From assembly GCA_035629075.1 (NCBI GenBank), contig DASPIK010000094.1:116874-180873 (forward strand): DNA of 64,000 bases, read 5' to 3'. Positions within the stretch are counted from its first letter, which is position 1; each line of letters opens with the position of its first letter. Below the pieces are notes generated by a model. It had not been told where the DNA came from. It was given only the letters and a program-made list of their open reading frames with translations, and made no database searches. A program made the translations under genes and the position numbers. Below, piece after piece: positions 1 through 8,366 of the stretch. This DNA is from JAEZPW01 sp035629075. GTDB taxonomy: Bacteria > Acidobacteriota > Terriglobia > Terriglobales > Acidobacteriaceae.

Positions 1-238
1 CACGTTCTCCGCTTGAGATCGCGTCGTCCCACCTTTGAATCGAGTAGTACGCTCGGGAGAGGAGGTGATGAGCTTCGGCGTCCTGAGCGTTAGCCTGAAC
101 GCGGGCCCGCAACTGAGAGGTTGCTTCGTCTATGCGGCCAGCGGCAAGCGCGTCGGACGCAGAACTAGGAGTAGATGCAGTGCAGATGATAACGGCAAGC
201 AGCATCAGCACTGCCGAGATGTAATGATTACGAATCAT
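1..238 (-). CDS. TPR-like secreted protein, N-terminal part (cut by window edge)
   Basis: An open frame of 79 codons starts at ATG 238-236 and runs off the left edge. It begins with a signal-peptide-like stretch (ISAVLMLLAVIICTA, residues 8-22). The next part resembles a helical repeat (AGRIDEATSQLRARV, then AEAHHLLSRAYYSIQRWDDA), which fits a tetratricopeptide protein. Its ATG overlaps the TGA of the upstream efflux-adaptor gene as ATGA, so the two are probably translationally coupled. The role is unknown. By position it may be an envelope partner of the adaptor, which is inference. The repeat number and C-terminus cannot be seen. Confidence 0.72.
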   Translation of the reverse strand, partial: MIRNHYISAVLMLLAVIICTASTPSSASDALAAGRIDEATSQLRARVQANAQDAEAHHLLSRAYYSIQRWDDAISSGER

Positions 239-1482
239 TTTTGAACAACTCGAACTGGAAGCCCGTCTCGCAACTGTTGTGCGCTGAGTGTGCCCAGAGC
301 GACGACGGCCTCGTCAGATATCCCCTTCGTGACCTGGATCCGCGTCAGATTAGAGATGCCGGTTTGAATGGGCGCGTGCTTCAGAGTGCCATCGACGATC
401 TGGAAGACGAAGGCCCCGCGTTCGTCTTGGTGAACGGCCTCGCGGGAAAGCGTTAACGCGTTGTTATCTATTGCGGTAATCACCAACGCGCTTACGTTCA
501 CATTCGGTATAAGCTTGCGATCGGAGTTATCGACGACACACGTGATCTCACCGACGTTGCGAGTGCCGCGGGTTGTTACATTCGTCGGGACCCGGGTAAG
601 AGTCCCTTTCCAGATGCGACCGGGGATGGCGTCCCACGTGACTTCGACTTGTTGTCCCGGATGAAGCCGTCCGATGTCAGGCTCATCGACAAATGCACGT
701 ACCTGCACCTGGGCCAGATTGGCCACGGCAACGATCAGGTCGCCGGCATTGACGAACTGTCCCTGACGAACGGGCAGAGAATAGACTGTACCCGCGCGAG
801 GAGCGCGTATGTCGGTCTCGCGCAAAAGTGCCGTTGCGGCTGACAAAGCGGCTCGGGCCTCGTCGGCTTGCGCTTGTACTCGCGCCACTTCTGATTGCGA
901 ATAGCGACCGGTGCGCTTCTGCTTAAGCAGGTCCAGGTCAGATTCTGCGGCACGCAGCCGGTTCTCCGCAGCTTGGACTTCCTGCGGGGAAGCGGCACCA
1001 CGCTGTTGTAATCGCCGCATGACCTCAAGATTGCGCTGAGCAGCCTCGCGTTCAACCTGCGCCTTTGTGATTTGGGATTGATTCGTCAGTACTTCTTCAC
1101 GACTGCCGCCACCCTTTACGGATTCCAGAGCAGCCTCGGCAGCTTTTAGTTGTGCCTGCGCCTTCGCAACTTGCGCTCTAGCTTCGGCATTATTGAGCTG
1201 CACGAGCAGTTGACCAGCGCGGACCCGGTCGCCCTCCTGTACCAGAACTTTCTGCACCGTGATCGGAGCGGGGGCGTGCGCTTCAAAGTTGTCGATTGTT
1301 TCCACCTTGCCATTGGTAGAAATGGCGCTCATGATCGGGCCGCGTAGCGCAGTCTCAGCGCGCACCGGCACGACAGAACGCCGCATGTTCATAAGCACGG
1401 CAATCAGTGCCACAGCGGCTACAACAACCCCAACAACTACAAAGAGACGCCGCCTACGATCGTTTTTTGTGTCGTTCGCCAT
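235..1482 (-). CDS. HlyD/RND-type periplasmic adaptor subunit of an efflux transporter
   Basis: This 415-aa protein is a membrane fusion protein that links an inner-membrane pump to an outer-membrane channel. After a basic start (RRRR, residues 9-12) there is one transmembrane anchor (about 13-31). A lipoyl half-motif follows around 60-95, then a long Ala/Gln/Glu-rich coiled-coil hairpin (about 95-205), the second lipoyl half (TDIRAPRAGTVYSLPV) and a beta-barrel region. The family and topology are clear, but the substrate is not. The transporter genes are not in the window; the next gene downstream is a TPR-like protein overlapping by 4 bp. ATG 1480-1482 is the start. Confidence 0.9.
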   Translation of the reverse strand: MANDTKNDRRRRLFVVVGVVVAAVALIAVLMNMRRSVVPVRAETALRGPIMSAISTNGKVETIDNFEAHAPAPITVQKVLVQEGDRVRAGQLLVQLNNAEARAQVAKAQAQLKAAEAALESVKGGGSREEVLTNQSQITKAQVEREAAQRNLEVMRRLQQRGAASPQEVQAAENRLRAAESDLDLLKQKRTGRYSQSEVARVQAQADEARAALSAATALLRETDIRAPRAGTVYSLPVRQGQFVNAGDLIVAVANLAQVQVRAFVDEPDIGRLHPGQQVEVTWDAIPGRIWKGTLTRVPTNVTTRGTRNVGEITCVVDNSDRKLIPNVNVSALVITAIDNNALTLSREAVHQDERGAFVFQIVDGTLKHAPIQTGISNLTRIQVTKGISDEAVVALGTLSAQQLRDGLPVRVVQK

Positions 1483-1713
1483 TCAAGCTCGAAAGTATAT
1501 CTTCTCAGCTACGTACGCTGCCACTCGACAGCATCATAGGAACAAACAGTCCAGAGCGTGATTTGTTGCGTCACTCTTGTCCCCAACATTGATTCGATTG
1601 CGAATAGACTGCGCCGGTCGAAGTTTCTGAGTCACAACGATCGGTTCGATCCAGCCATCTAACTAAGCATTCCGAACAACGATCGTACAACGAACCACAT
1701 TTCGAAGTAGGAT

Positions 1714-2610
1714 ATGGCCAAGCTGCGAAGAGTCCTCGTTAACTCCTGGAACGAGGTCATGAACAATCACACGATGTCTATGGCAGCGGGCCTTTCCTAC
1801 TATTTCGTACTCTCGCTTTTCCCGCTGTTGATCCTGCTCGCTTCGATTGTTGGATACCTGCCGATTCCGAATTTGTTCGAAAGAATCCTCGGGACTATGT
1901 CACAGGTTGTACCCAGTGAGAGCATGGGATTGGTTCGGAATGTCGTCGCCACCGTGGTGCAGCCACGGGGCACGCTGTTGACTTTCGGCATTCTGGGAAC
2001 CATCTGGACGGCATCAGGTGGCTTTGCGGGTCTGATTGAAGCATTGAATGTTGCGTACGATGTCCCGGAGACCCGGCCGATCTGGAAGACTCGGCTGCTC
2101 GCGATCGGACTCACGTTCGTTATTGGCTTGCTCCTGGTGATCGCCCTGGCCACTATGGTTTTCGGACCCAAACTCGGGGAGTGGATCGCGAATCTGGTTG
2201 GCCTCGGGTGGACGTTCCTTGCCGTGTGGCCGTATGTGAAGTGGAGCGTCTCGATCGCGTTTACGATTCTAGCGGTCGAGATCGTCTACTTCTGGGCCCC
2301 GAACGTCCGTCAGCGTTTCTGGGCCACGTTGCCGGGTGCGGTCATAGGCGTCGCGTTCTGGATCGGCAGTTCGTATGCGCTAGGACTCTACTTCCAGCAT
2401 TTCGCGAATTTCAACAAGATGTACGGAACGCTCGGCGCTGCCATGGCGCTTATGGTCTGGCTCTATTGGAGTTGGTTCGCAATCTTGGTCGGAGCGGAGA
2501 TTAACTCGGAAATCGTGAAGGTGACTAGTGGCGGCAAGCTAGAACTGAAGGAAAAGCCGCCAGCCGCGGTAAAGCCACGTCCGGCATGGGAAGAGCGCCC
2601 AGCGGCATAG
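1714..2610 (+). CDS. YihY/BrkB family inner-membrane protein
   Basis: This 298-aa polytopic protein has about six hydrophobic segments. It carries the family's N-terminal pattern, SMAAGLSYYFVLSLFPLL (residues about 22-39), and a conserved C-terminal block (NFNKMYGTLGAAMALMVWLYWSW). The YihY/BrkB family is often labelled ribonuclease BN or virulence factor, but the RNase label is historical and not supported by this membrane topology. The tail (residues about 270-298) is Lys/Pro/Ala-rich and probably cytoplasmic. The gene stands alone, divergent from the efflux adaptor, with a 231-bp intergenic region in which I see no clear promoter. Confidence 0.88.
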   Translation: MAKLRRVLVNSWNEVMNNHTMSMAAGLSYYFVLSLFPLLILLASIVGYLPIPNLFERILGTMSQVVPSESMGLVRNVVATVVQPRGTLLTFGILGTIWTASGGFAGLIEALNVAYDVPETRPIWKTRLLAIGLTFVIGLLLVIALATMVFGPKLGEWIANLVGLGWTFLAVWPYVKWSVSIAFTILAVEIVYFWAPNVRQRFWATLPGAVIGVAFWIGSSYALGLYFQHFANFNKMYGTLGAAMALMVWLYWSWFAILVGAEINSEIVKVTSGGKLELKEKPPAAVKPRPAWEERPAA

Positions 2611-2752
2611 CCAACGCGGCACTCTTAAGTTCCTGTGTGAGTCAGAGTCTCATCGAACCAGCTTCTCGATCTCACTCTTTTCCCAACTCACCTGCACACA
2701 TGTCTTCACAAACAGTGAAGGTGACTGTTAGAATCAGTGTGTTCCAGCAAGT

Positions 2753-2828
2753 GGGGCTATAGCTCAGCTGGGAGAGCGCTGCAATCGCACTGCAGAGGTC
2801 GTCGGTTCGATTCCGACTAGCTCCACCA
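2753..2828 (+). tRNA. tRNA-Ala (anticodon CGC)
   Basis: Cloverleaf read by eye. The acceptor stem GGGGCTA pairs with TAGCTCC and contains the G3-U70 wobble that identifies alanine tRNAs. The anticodon stem CTGCA/TGCAG encloses the loop ATCGCAC, giving anticodon CGC (reads GCG). The T arm is GTCGG-TTCGATT-CCGAC. CCA is encoded. The gene is isolated, and a low-GC frameshifted acyltransferase lies just downstream on the other strand. Confidence 0.96.
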
Positions 2829-2950
2829 TTCCCTCAATAACTTACAGACCAGTCTCCCCCTTCCCTAGTAGATCCGGTAACTGGATCAAACGTACGATCA
2901 ATTCCCAAACTAAGCCGCGGCACAAACGACCCAAAGTGGACAGCAAGACT

Positions 2951-3688
2951 TCATCGGAACGCTTGCGGGGGGTGCGATTCGAGTGACCCTGGTCTAGTCG
3001 ATGCCCTGAATCGATCCTTCAATCGGAGGAAACGTAGCTCAAACGAGTACCACGACATGGTAGCCATGGCGAATGACAGCCCTAAGGCTAGGGCAAACCC
3101 GGCATGTCGGTTTAGGCCAGTGCGTTTTTCGATAATGTCAACAACCCAAAAAGCCAACATGTGCAAAAGATATAGGCCATAGCTGATTTTGCCCGTAAAA
3201 GCCAGTGACCGGTTGCACAAGAAATTGGCTGATTTAGAAAGAGTCATACCCCAACACGCCAACAGCAGTGCGAGAAATGAGTACAGAGTTACAGAGTGTT
3301 GGTCGGTACAGAAGCCAACGCGCAGTTGTGCAGCACTTCCAACCAGCCCCAGAAAGATGGCTGCTAGCGACACCCGCTTGAGCGTCGTTGCTGTGAATGA
3401 ACCAATGAAAACTGCCAGCAGTGCCCCAACGGAAAAGCCATCAAGTCGGCAAAGAGTATGTAGATAAATGGTGGTCCAGTTACCTGTTTGGTGTAACACA
3501 AACAGTCGCATGAGTGGCGATAGAAGAAAAATGGAAACTGCAATCACGAATAACGACTTTCTCGGGCACAACCACACCAAGAGCGGGAAAATCAGGTAGA
3601 ACTGCTCTTCAATCGCAAGGGACCATGTTGGAATCAGTCCATAATAGGGTCCAAATCCCCCAACCGTGAGATTTTGGATATACAACAC
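2951..3688 (-). CDS. Acyltransferase-3 (OafA/YrhL-like), C-terminal part of a frameshifted gene
   Basis: This frame holds the C-terminal two-thirds of a membrane acyltransferase. It includes the family motif PTWSLAIEEQFYLIFPLLVW (around residue 20), several transmembrane helices and the segment GKISYGLYLLHM. The same frame stays open upstream to the nine-G tract at 3713-3721, so the start near 3688 is probably not a true start. Joined to the N-terminal fragment by +1 or -2 bases in that tract, the product would be about 356 aa, normal for the family. Members O-acylate surface glycans or lipids; the substrate here is unknown. Base composition is visibly lower in GC than the neighbours, suggesting transfer. 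Confidence 0.8.
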   Translation of the reverse strand: MLYIQNLTVGGFGPYYGLIPTWSLAIEEQFYLIFPLLVWLCPRKSLFVIAVSIFLLSPLMRLFVLHQTGNWTTIYLHTLCRLDGFSVGALLAVFIGSFTATTLKRVSLAAIFLGLVGSAAQLRVGFCTDQHSVTLYSFLALLLACWGMTLSKSANFLCNRSLAFTGKISYGLYLLHMLAFWVVDIIEKRTGLNRHAGFALALGLSFAMATMSWYSFELRFLRLKDRFRASTRPGSLESHPPQAFR

Positions 3689-3696
3689 GAAGTTAA

Positions 3697-4020
3697 TCAG
3701 ATGAGGAAATTGCCCCCCCCCAACTTGAGTACGCCGTATCCGCCAATGACAAGCAACAAAACCGAGTAGTAAAGGGGCGAAATGCGCAATGCTCTGCGAG
3801 CATAGAAGTTCCGGAAAAAATGCGGAGACTCTTTTTCGCTGAGCAATATTCTGGTAATTAAGAATCCCGACAACACGAAAAAGAAGTCAACCCCAACCCA
3901 ACCGAAACTGGCGATTGAATATAGGGGACCCAGGCGATCGGCACCGTGGTAGACGATGACGGATATGACTGCGAAAGCGCGAAGAGCATCCAGTTGAGGG
4001 ATGTGTTTAGGCAGTTCCAT
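3697..4020 (-). CDS. Acyltransferase-3 (OafA/YrhL-like), N-terminal part of a frameshifted gene
   Basis: From ATG 4020 this frame gives the start of an acyltransferase-3 protein. It has PQLDALRAFAVISVIVYHG with the conserved His, then GWVGVDFFFVLSGFLITRIL and FYARRALRISPLYY. Translation runs through the poly-G tract into LGGGNFLI and stops at 3697-3699. The longer GTG start at 4062 adds residues not typical of the family, so I prefer 4020. A TATAAT-like hexamer lies at 4036-4041 on this strand, but no matching -35 is clear. Fragment and downstream part together make one gene, interrupted by mutation, by phase variation or by a sequencing error. Confidence 0.8.
   Translation of the reverse strand: MELPKHIPQLDALRAFAVISVIVYHGADRLGPLYSIASFGWVGVDFFFVLSGFLITRILLSEKESPHFFRNFYARRALRISPLYYSVLLLVIGGYGVLKLGGGNFLI
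3713..3721 (-). repeat. Homopolymer of nine G (coding strand) at the acyltransferase frameshift
   Basis: Nine consecutive C on the plus strand are nine G in the coding strand. They sit between codons AAG-TT and CAATTT. G9 leads to a stop 12 bases after the tract. G10 or G7 would join the two halves of the acyltransferase. Long mononucleotide runs of this kind are classic slipped-strand switches, and are also common sites of sequencing error. Confidence 0.9.
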
Positions 4021-4154
4021 TTGCGAGTAGCTCTGATTATAAGCAGCCCCAGAGGTTAGCACCCCAGATTTTCAAAGGAAAAGGCGACGACAGTCCGAAC
4101 CCGTCGCATGAACGACGTTACCGCCCATCAACAGAGCTCGCGTACTGGAACTGC

Positions 4155-4961
4155 CTAGCCTCCCAGCATTGATCCAGTAATCGGTGGCGGTGGCACTTTG
4201 CCCAAGTCCCCCAGCGAGATCTCATCCAATTGCAGGAATTGGCGGATCAACGGCTCCTGCGATTGCCACATTTCATCTGGTGTCCCGAAGAATAGTGCCT
4301 TCGCTTCGTGCAGGAAAAGAATGCGGTCTCCAAGTTTGCGGGCCAAGCGCATGTCGTGAGTCACAACGATGCTCGTGAGATGCAGTTGCTGTTTTAACTT
4401 CTGGATAAGGTCGCCCAAGAGTTGCGCCATGAGCGGGTCGACCATGGTGGTAGGTTCGTCGTAGAGGACGGCTTCCGGTCTCGCAGCCAGGGCGCGAGCA
4501 ATGGCGACCGAGCGCTTCATGCCGGTGGAGAGATCGGACGGCAGTTGGTCCCGGTACTCGCGCACACCAACCATGTCCAGCAAGCCATTCACGATCTCAT
4601 AAATCTCGTCTTCCGCTAGGTCCTGTTGTTCGCGGAGGGGGAAGGCGACGTTCTCACCGACGGTAAGCGAATCGAACAGCGCCCCGTTTTGGAAGACCAT
4701 CGTCACCTTTTTTCGAATCCGTTCCAGTTCGTGCTCGGGGTAATTAGTGATGTCCTCGTAAGCCACAATCACTCGACCGGAATCCGGCTTGAGAAAGCCC
4801 ATGATCTGATGAAGGGACACGCTCTTCCCGACGCCGCTACGACCTACGATGCAGACCGTCTCGCCTGGCAGAACATCGAAACTCACGTCGTCCAGAACGA
4901 CGTTGTCGCCAAACGCTTTTCGTACGTTCTTGAATTGAATGTATGGCTCTATCGCACTCAT
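4155..4961 (-). CDS. ABC transporter ATPase, MlaF/Mce-associated type
   Basis: This 268-aa nucleotide-binding subunit has a Walker A motif GRSGVGKS (about 39-46), a Q-loop region VFQNGALFDSLTVGENVAFPL and a signature LSTGMKRS. Its Walker B is AVLYDEPTTMVDP, and the switch His lies in VVTHDM. The phrase GALFDSLTVGENVAFPL is typical of the MlaF ATPases that drive phospholipid transport between membranes. The expected permease (MlaE) and MCE protein (MlaD) are not nearby; instead its ATG overlaps the mobA stop as ATGA. Partner subunits must be encoded elsewhere. MlaF assignment is by motif, not by context. Confidence 0.85.
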   Translation of the reverse strand: MSAIEPYIQFKNVRKAFGDNVVLDDVSFDVLPGETVCIVGRSGVGKSVSLHQIMGFLKPDSGRVIVAYEDITNYPEHELERIRKKVTMVFQNGALFDSLTVGENVAFPLREQQDLAEDEIYEIVNGLLDMVGVREYRDQLPSDLSTGMKRSVAIARALAARPEAVLYDEPTTMVDPLMAQLLGDLIQKLKQQLHLTSIVVTHDMRLARKLGDRILFLHEAKALFFGTPDEMWQSQEPLIRQFLQLDEISLGDLGKVPPPPITGSMLGG

Positions 4962-5554
4962 GATCGCTCGGTTGCGCCAGCTTGCGCGCGCTGTAGCTCC
5001 TCAACGGTATTCACATTGTCGAACATGCGGAGGCTAAATGCGAGTGACTCTATTTCTTCCTGCTCGACAATCCGGGTGCGGAATGGTCTGAAAAGCAGAT
5101 CGATCTTGTTTTGCCCTCGCGCGAGCGCGGTTTCGGCCATGTCGCCGAAGGTGCGACGGTAAACGGCGCACAGAGGGTGGAGGCGACCGCCGGAGCGGGG
5201 AACGACCACTTCTGCACCGATGGCCTGCGCTTGCTCAACCAGAAGGCGCAGGAATCCAGAATTCATGAAAGGCATATCAACCGCGAGCATGAGGTTGAGG
5301 TCTGTGGTTGTGGCGCGCAACGCTGCATGAATACCAGCAAGGGGCCCATGGCCGGGGAACTTGTCTTCTATCACCTCCCCGAACGCGCTGTACTTTTCCG
5401 CATTGCCTACAATCCGAACGACGTCAGCAACCGCTGCAGCGGTCTTGAGCGCCCGAGACAGCAGCGTCGTGCCGCCAAACTCAAGGAGGGCTTTGTCGGT
5501 CCCCATGCGCGAGCTTTTTCCGCCGACAAGGACAAAGGCGCTTACGCCCTTCAT
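4958..5554 (-). CDS. mobA: Molybdenum cofactor guanylyltransferase MobA
   Basis: This 198-aa protein transfers GMP from GTP to molybdopterin-Mo to form the MGD cofactor in the cytoplasm. Evidence is the N-terminal nucleotide-binding motif LVGGKSSRMGTDKALLEFGG (residues 8-27), the GHGPLAGIHAAL segment and the metal-binding AVDMPF. I chose ATG 5554 over a TTG two codons upstream; no strong Shine-Dalgarno is visible for either. The gene is coupled to the downstream ABC ATPase by a 4-bp overlap. No other Mo-cofactor genes are in the window. A CMP- or other nucleotidyltransferase specificity cannot be excluded by eye. Confidence 0.85.
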   Translation of the reverse strand: MKGVSAFVLVGGKSSRMGTDKALLEFGGTTLLSRALKTAAAVADVVRIVGNAEKYSAFGEVIEDKFPGHGPLAGIHAALRATTTDLNLMLAVDMPFMNSGFLRLLVEQAQAIGAEVVVPRSGGRLHPLCAVYRRTFGDMAETALARGQNKIDLLFRPFRTRIVEQEEIESLAFSLRMFDNVNTVEELQRAQAGATERS

Positions 5555-5811
5555 ATGCAAGATGATACGCGCTTGTGCCTTCCCGCGTGCATTGCCCTTC
5601 TTTCAAATGCGCCTAAGCGGTAGAATCTGCCCAACATGGGCTTCAGAGCAACTTTTTGCTTCTGATGTGGTTTGAATGTGTACAGGGGCGGATACGATCC
5701 CTTCGCTCTGGTCGACACGCGGAAGCACGAGCGCGCCGCGTCACAATTTGAGTGGCAGGACGACAGTTCTGCATCTGATGATTACCGGCTAACTACGAAC
5801 AGGAGCGGATT

Positions 5812-6915
5812 ATGAAGGCGAAATATCTAGTCGTGGCATCAACGATGCTGGCCGTGCTGATGTTGGCCGTGGCATTAGGATGCACGAAGGCCCGCAGTGA
5901 CGCGCAGGTTGCGAGCGATGTTCAGAACAAAATCTACAGCGATGCTGCAATCCAGAGTCGACAGGTTACGGTCCAGGCCTCGAACGGCGTTGTGACTCTC
6001 TCCGGGTACGTGAGCAGCGATGCGGAACGAACTGCTGCAGCCAGTAACGCTGCTCAGGTTGAAGGCGTGAAAACAGTCGTCAACAACTTGCAGACCGCTT
6101 CTTCAGACAACGCTGCCACTCAGGCTCCGCCTCAGCAACCTGCGGTTGAGGAACCCGTGCGGGAGGAACCCGCTCCAGCAGCACAGGCACCTGCACGGCG
6201 CCAGGCTACTCGCGAGAGGGCATCCGCTCGACCTGCGCCGAGGCGTCCGAGTGCTTACGGCAACAACTCAGACAATCAGCCGACGGACTATTCCTCTCAG
6301 CCGTCCGCTCCTGTGGCTGCCGCTGAGCCGCCCCGGCCAGTCGCTCCGCCGCCTCCGGTCAAGGTGACGATCCCGGATGGGACGACGTTCTCGGTTCGCA
6401 TGATTGATAGTGTCGATTCCGAGACGGCGCAGGCCGGTCAAGAATTCAGGGCTTCGCTCGACGCGCCTATCGTTGTCGACGATGACGTCGTAGTCCCTGC
6501 CGGAGCCGACATCTCCGGGCGAGTTGTTGATGCGAAAAGCGCTGGTCGTTTCGCCGGCAAATCGGCACTCTCAATTGAGCTGACGAAGCTTAGCTTCAAT
6601 GGCCGCACCTACAGCCTGAACACCAATACCTATGCACGCGAAGGCAGTTCTCGTGGAGCGACCACTGCCAAGCGGGTCGGCGCTGGCGCGGCGATCGGGG
6701 CCATCATCGGCGGAATAGCCGGTGGAGGTAAGGGAGCGGCAATCGGCGGCACAATCGGCGCTGGCGCAGGCACGGGTGCGACCGCCGCTGGCAAAGGTCA
6801 GCAGATTCGTATCAACTCCGAACAGGTTCTCGTATTCACCCTGCAGAACCCGCTCACGGTAAGCGCCTCAAGCAGTCTGGAGCGCAACCGGAACCGGTCT
6901 ACCCTAAACGACTAA
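5812..6915 (+). CDS. BON-domain lipoprotein with glycine-zipper region
   Basis: This 367-aa envelope protein has a lipoprotein signal with Cys24 in the lipobox (VALGC). A BON domain (about 30-95, with QVTVQASNGVVTLSGYVSS and VEGVKTVVNNL) is of the kind that binds membranes or phospholipids. A Pro/Ala/Arg-rich linker (about 100-185) follows, then a beta-rich domain and a glycine-zipper stretch (AIGAIIGGIAGGGKGAAIGG, about 290-310). The start is supported by AGGAG 9 bases upstream. It is monocistronic, closed by a strong terminator. Likely an outer-membrane or periplasmic maintenance factor, which is inference. Confidence 0.85.
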   Translation: MKAKYLVVASTMLAVLMLAVALGCTKARSDAQVASDVQNKIYSDAAIQSRQVTVQASNGVVTLSGYVSSDAERTAAASNAAQVEGVKTVVNNLQTASSDNAATQAPPQQPAVEEPVREEPAPAAQAPARRQATRERASARPAPRRPSAYGNNSDNQPTDYSSQPSAPVAAAEPPRPVAPPPPVKVTIPDGTTFSVRMIDSVDSETAQAGQEFRASLDAPIVVDDDVVVPAGADISGRVVDAKSAGRFAGKSALSIELTKLSFNGRTYSLNTNTYAREGSSRGATTAKRVGAGAAIGAIIGGIAGGGKGAAIGGTIGAGAGTGATAAGKGQQIRINSEQVLVFTLQNPLTVSASSSLERNRNRSTLND

Positions 6916-6940
6916 CGCTTGATACTTTCGGGTGTTCAGA

Positions 6941-6972
6941 AACCGCGGCGGCGGAAGCTGCCGCGGTTTTTC
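6941..6972 (+). terminator. Rho-independent terminator after the BON lipoprotein
   Basis: AACCGCGGC (6941-6949) pairs perfectly with GCCGCGGTT (6960-6968), followed by a T run. It lies 25 bases after the stop codon. Confidence 0.9.
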
Positions 6973-7036
6973 TTGCGGTGTGTTACAGCCGTGAGGCTCG
7001 GAGCGTTCGGTTTTCGAATGGGCATCCAAGACGATT

Positions 7037-7318
7037 ATGGCAAACCGAGGAATGCTGCACATAATCCGCAACTTTCATGATGTAAACAAGGCTGGCGTAT
7101 ACGACATGGCGTACTCGGAAGAGGGCACAGAGCGCAGTGGCCCGACCAATCGTATCCGGCGCTTCTTCGGAGAACAGGAACTTACTGAGTTCCTGAAGAA
7201 GCACCTCAATCAGAGTCCAGAGGATGTTCAGAAGATGATGCACGAGTTACAGCAGAGCGGGCGTACACGGATTCCCGATATTTCGCTGCCGGATGAACTC
7301 CGGGACTTGGCCGCGTGA
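7037..7318 (+). CDS. Small conserved-looking hypothetical protein
   Basis: This 93-aa soluble, charged protein has no signal peptide or membrane segment. The middle (RRFFGEQELTEFLKKHLNQSPEDVQKMMHELQQSG) looks like two helices with an amphipathic pattern. I do not recognise a family. ATG 7037 is the longest start; the ATG five codons later, with AGGA just before it, is an alternative. The gene follows a terminator and converges on gpsA, so it is probably its own transcription unit. Confidence 0.55.
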   Translation: MANRGMLHIIRNFHDVNKAGVYDMAYSEEGTERSGPTNRIRRFFGEQELTEFLKKHLNQSPEDVQKMMHELQQSGRTRIPDISLPDELRDLAA

Positions 7319-7337
7319 GAGCGGCCAATGTGCCCTA

Positions 7338-8366
7338 CTAACTTCGGTAGAGTTTCACTTCACTGGTTGCCGGACGCGTCATCAATTCGCGGATCGCGTC
7401 GCGCGGTGGTTTGTTTTCGTGGAGTATCTCGTAAATCTGCTGCGTAATCGGCATTTCGACCTGCATTTTCCGTGCGAGTCCCACGGCAGCATTGGTAGTA
7501 AGCACGCCCTCGGCGACCATGCCGTGCATGCCTTCGATGATTTCGTCCAGCTTCTTGCCGCGCCCGAGTTCCACTCCAACAGTGCGGTTTCGTGACAGGC
7601 CCCCTGTGCAGGTCAGGACCAGATCCCCCATACCAGCTAGACCGGCCAGGGTTTCCTGCCGCGCTCCACATGCCAAGGCAAGGCGAGTGATTTCGGCAAG
7701 GCCGCGAGTGATTAACGCCGCAATGGTATTGTGTCCGAGGCCAAGCCCATCGCACACGCCGGCGGCAATGGCGATCACGTTCTTGAGCGCGCCACCCAGT
7801 TCGACTCCCGCAACGTCGTCGTTCGTGTACACGCGGAAACATGGATCGCTGAACTCACGCTGGACAAAGCAAGCCAACTCGCGGTCCTTGGAGCCGATGG
7901 TGATCGCCGTGGGATCGCCCTTGGCGACTTCCTTTGCGAAAGAAGGGCCGCTGAGAGCACCGATACGAGGCGTAAACCCGCCTTCGCGAGTCAGAACCTC
8001 GCAGATGACCTCGTCCATGCGCAGCAACGACTCGTTCTCAAGTCCCTTGGTTGCGCTGACAAACAGCATGTCTTGTCGGAGGGATGGGACCATGCCTTTG
8101 AATACCTGCCGGCAGTGGTGCGATGGCATGACTCCGACTACGATCTGCGCTCCATTCAGTGCCTCTGCGAAATCATTGGTAGCAGCCACACTCTCGGGAA
8201 GTGCGTAGTCGCGCAAAAAGAGGTCATTCGTCCGATGATCTGCAATGGACTCGCGAACCTCCTTCTCGTACGCCCATAAACGCACGTCGTGCGTGCCCTT
8301 GCGACCGAGCACGATGGAGAGAGCCGTGCCCCACGCGCCTGCTCCGATAACTGCGATCTTGCTCAT
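7338..8366 (-). CDS. gpsA: NAD(P)-dependent glycerol-3-phosphate dehydrogenase GpsA
   Basis: This 342-aa cytosolic enzyme reduces dihydroxyacetone phosphate to sn-glycerol-3-phosphate, the backbone for phospholipids. The Rossmann motif VIGAGAWGTAL is at residues 5-15. The conserved SATKGLENE and the catalytic-Lys segment LGGALKNVIAIAAG are both present. The length is normal. Its ATG overlaps the plsY stop as ATGA, so the two consecutive steps of phospholipid synthesis are translationally coupled. Confidence 0.96.
   Translation of the reverse strand: MSKIAVIGAGAWGTALSIVLGRKGTHDVRLWAYEKEVRESIADHRTNDLFLRDYALPESVAATNDFAEALNGAQIVVGVMPSHHCRQVFKGMVPSLRQDMLFVSATKGLENESLLRMDEVICEVLTREGGFTPRIGALSGPSFAKEVAKGDPTAITIGSKDRELACFVQREFSDPCFRVYTNDDVAGVELGGALKNVIAIAAGVCDGLGLGHNTIAALITRGLAEITRLALACGARQETLAGLAGMGDLVLTCTGGLSRNRTVGVELGRGKKLDEIIEGMHGMVAEGVLTTNAAVGLARKMQVEMPITQQIYEILHENKPPRDAIRELMTRPATSEVKLYRS

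Noticed and set aside
35..244. A 69-codon plus-strand frame at the left edge
   Set aside because: It is antisense to the start of a TPR-like gene whose frame, signal peptide and ATGA coupling are convincing.
2829..4154. tRNA-Ala 3'-end duplication marking an integrated element
   Set aside because: I looked for a copy of the T-arm and acceptor sequence on the far side of the acyltransferase and found none.
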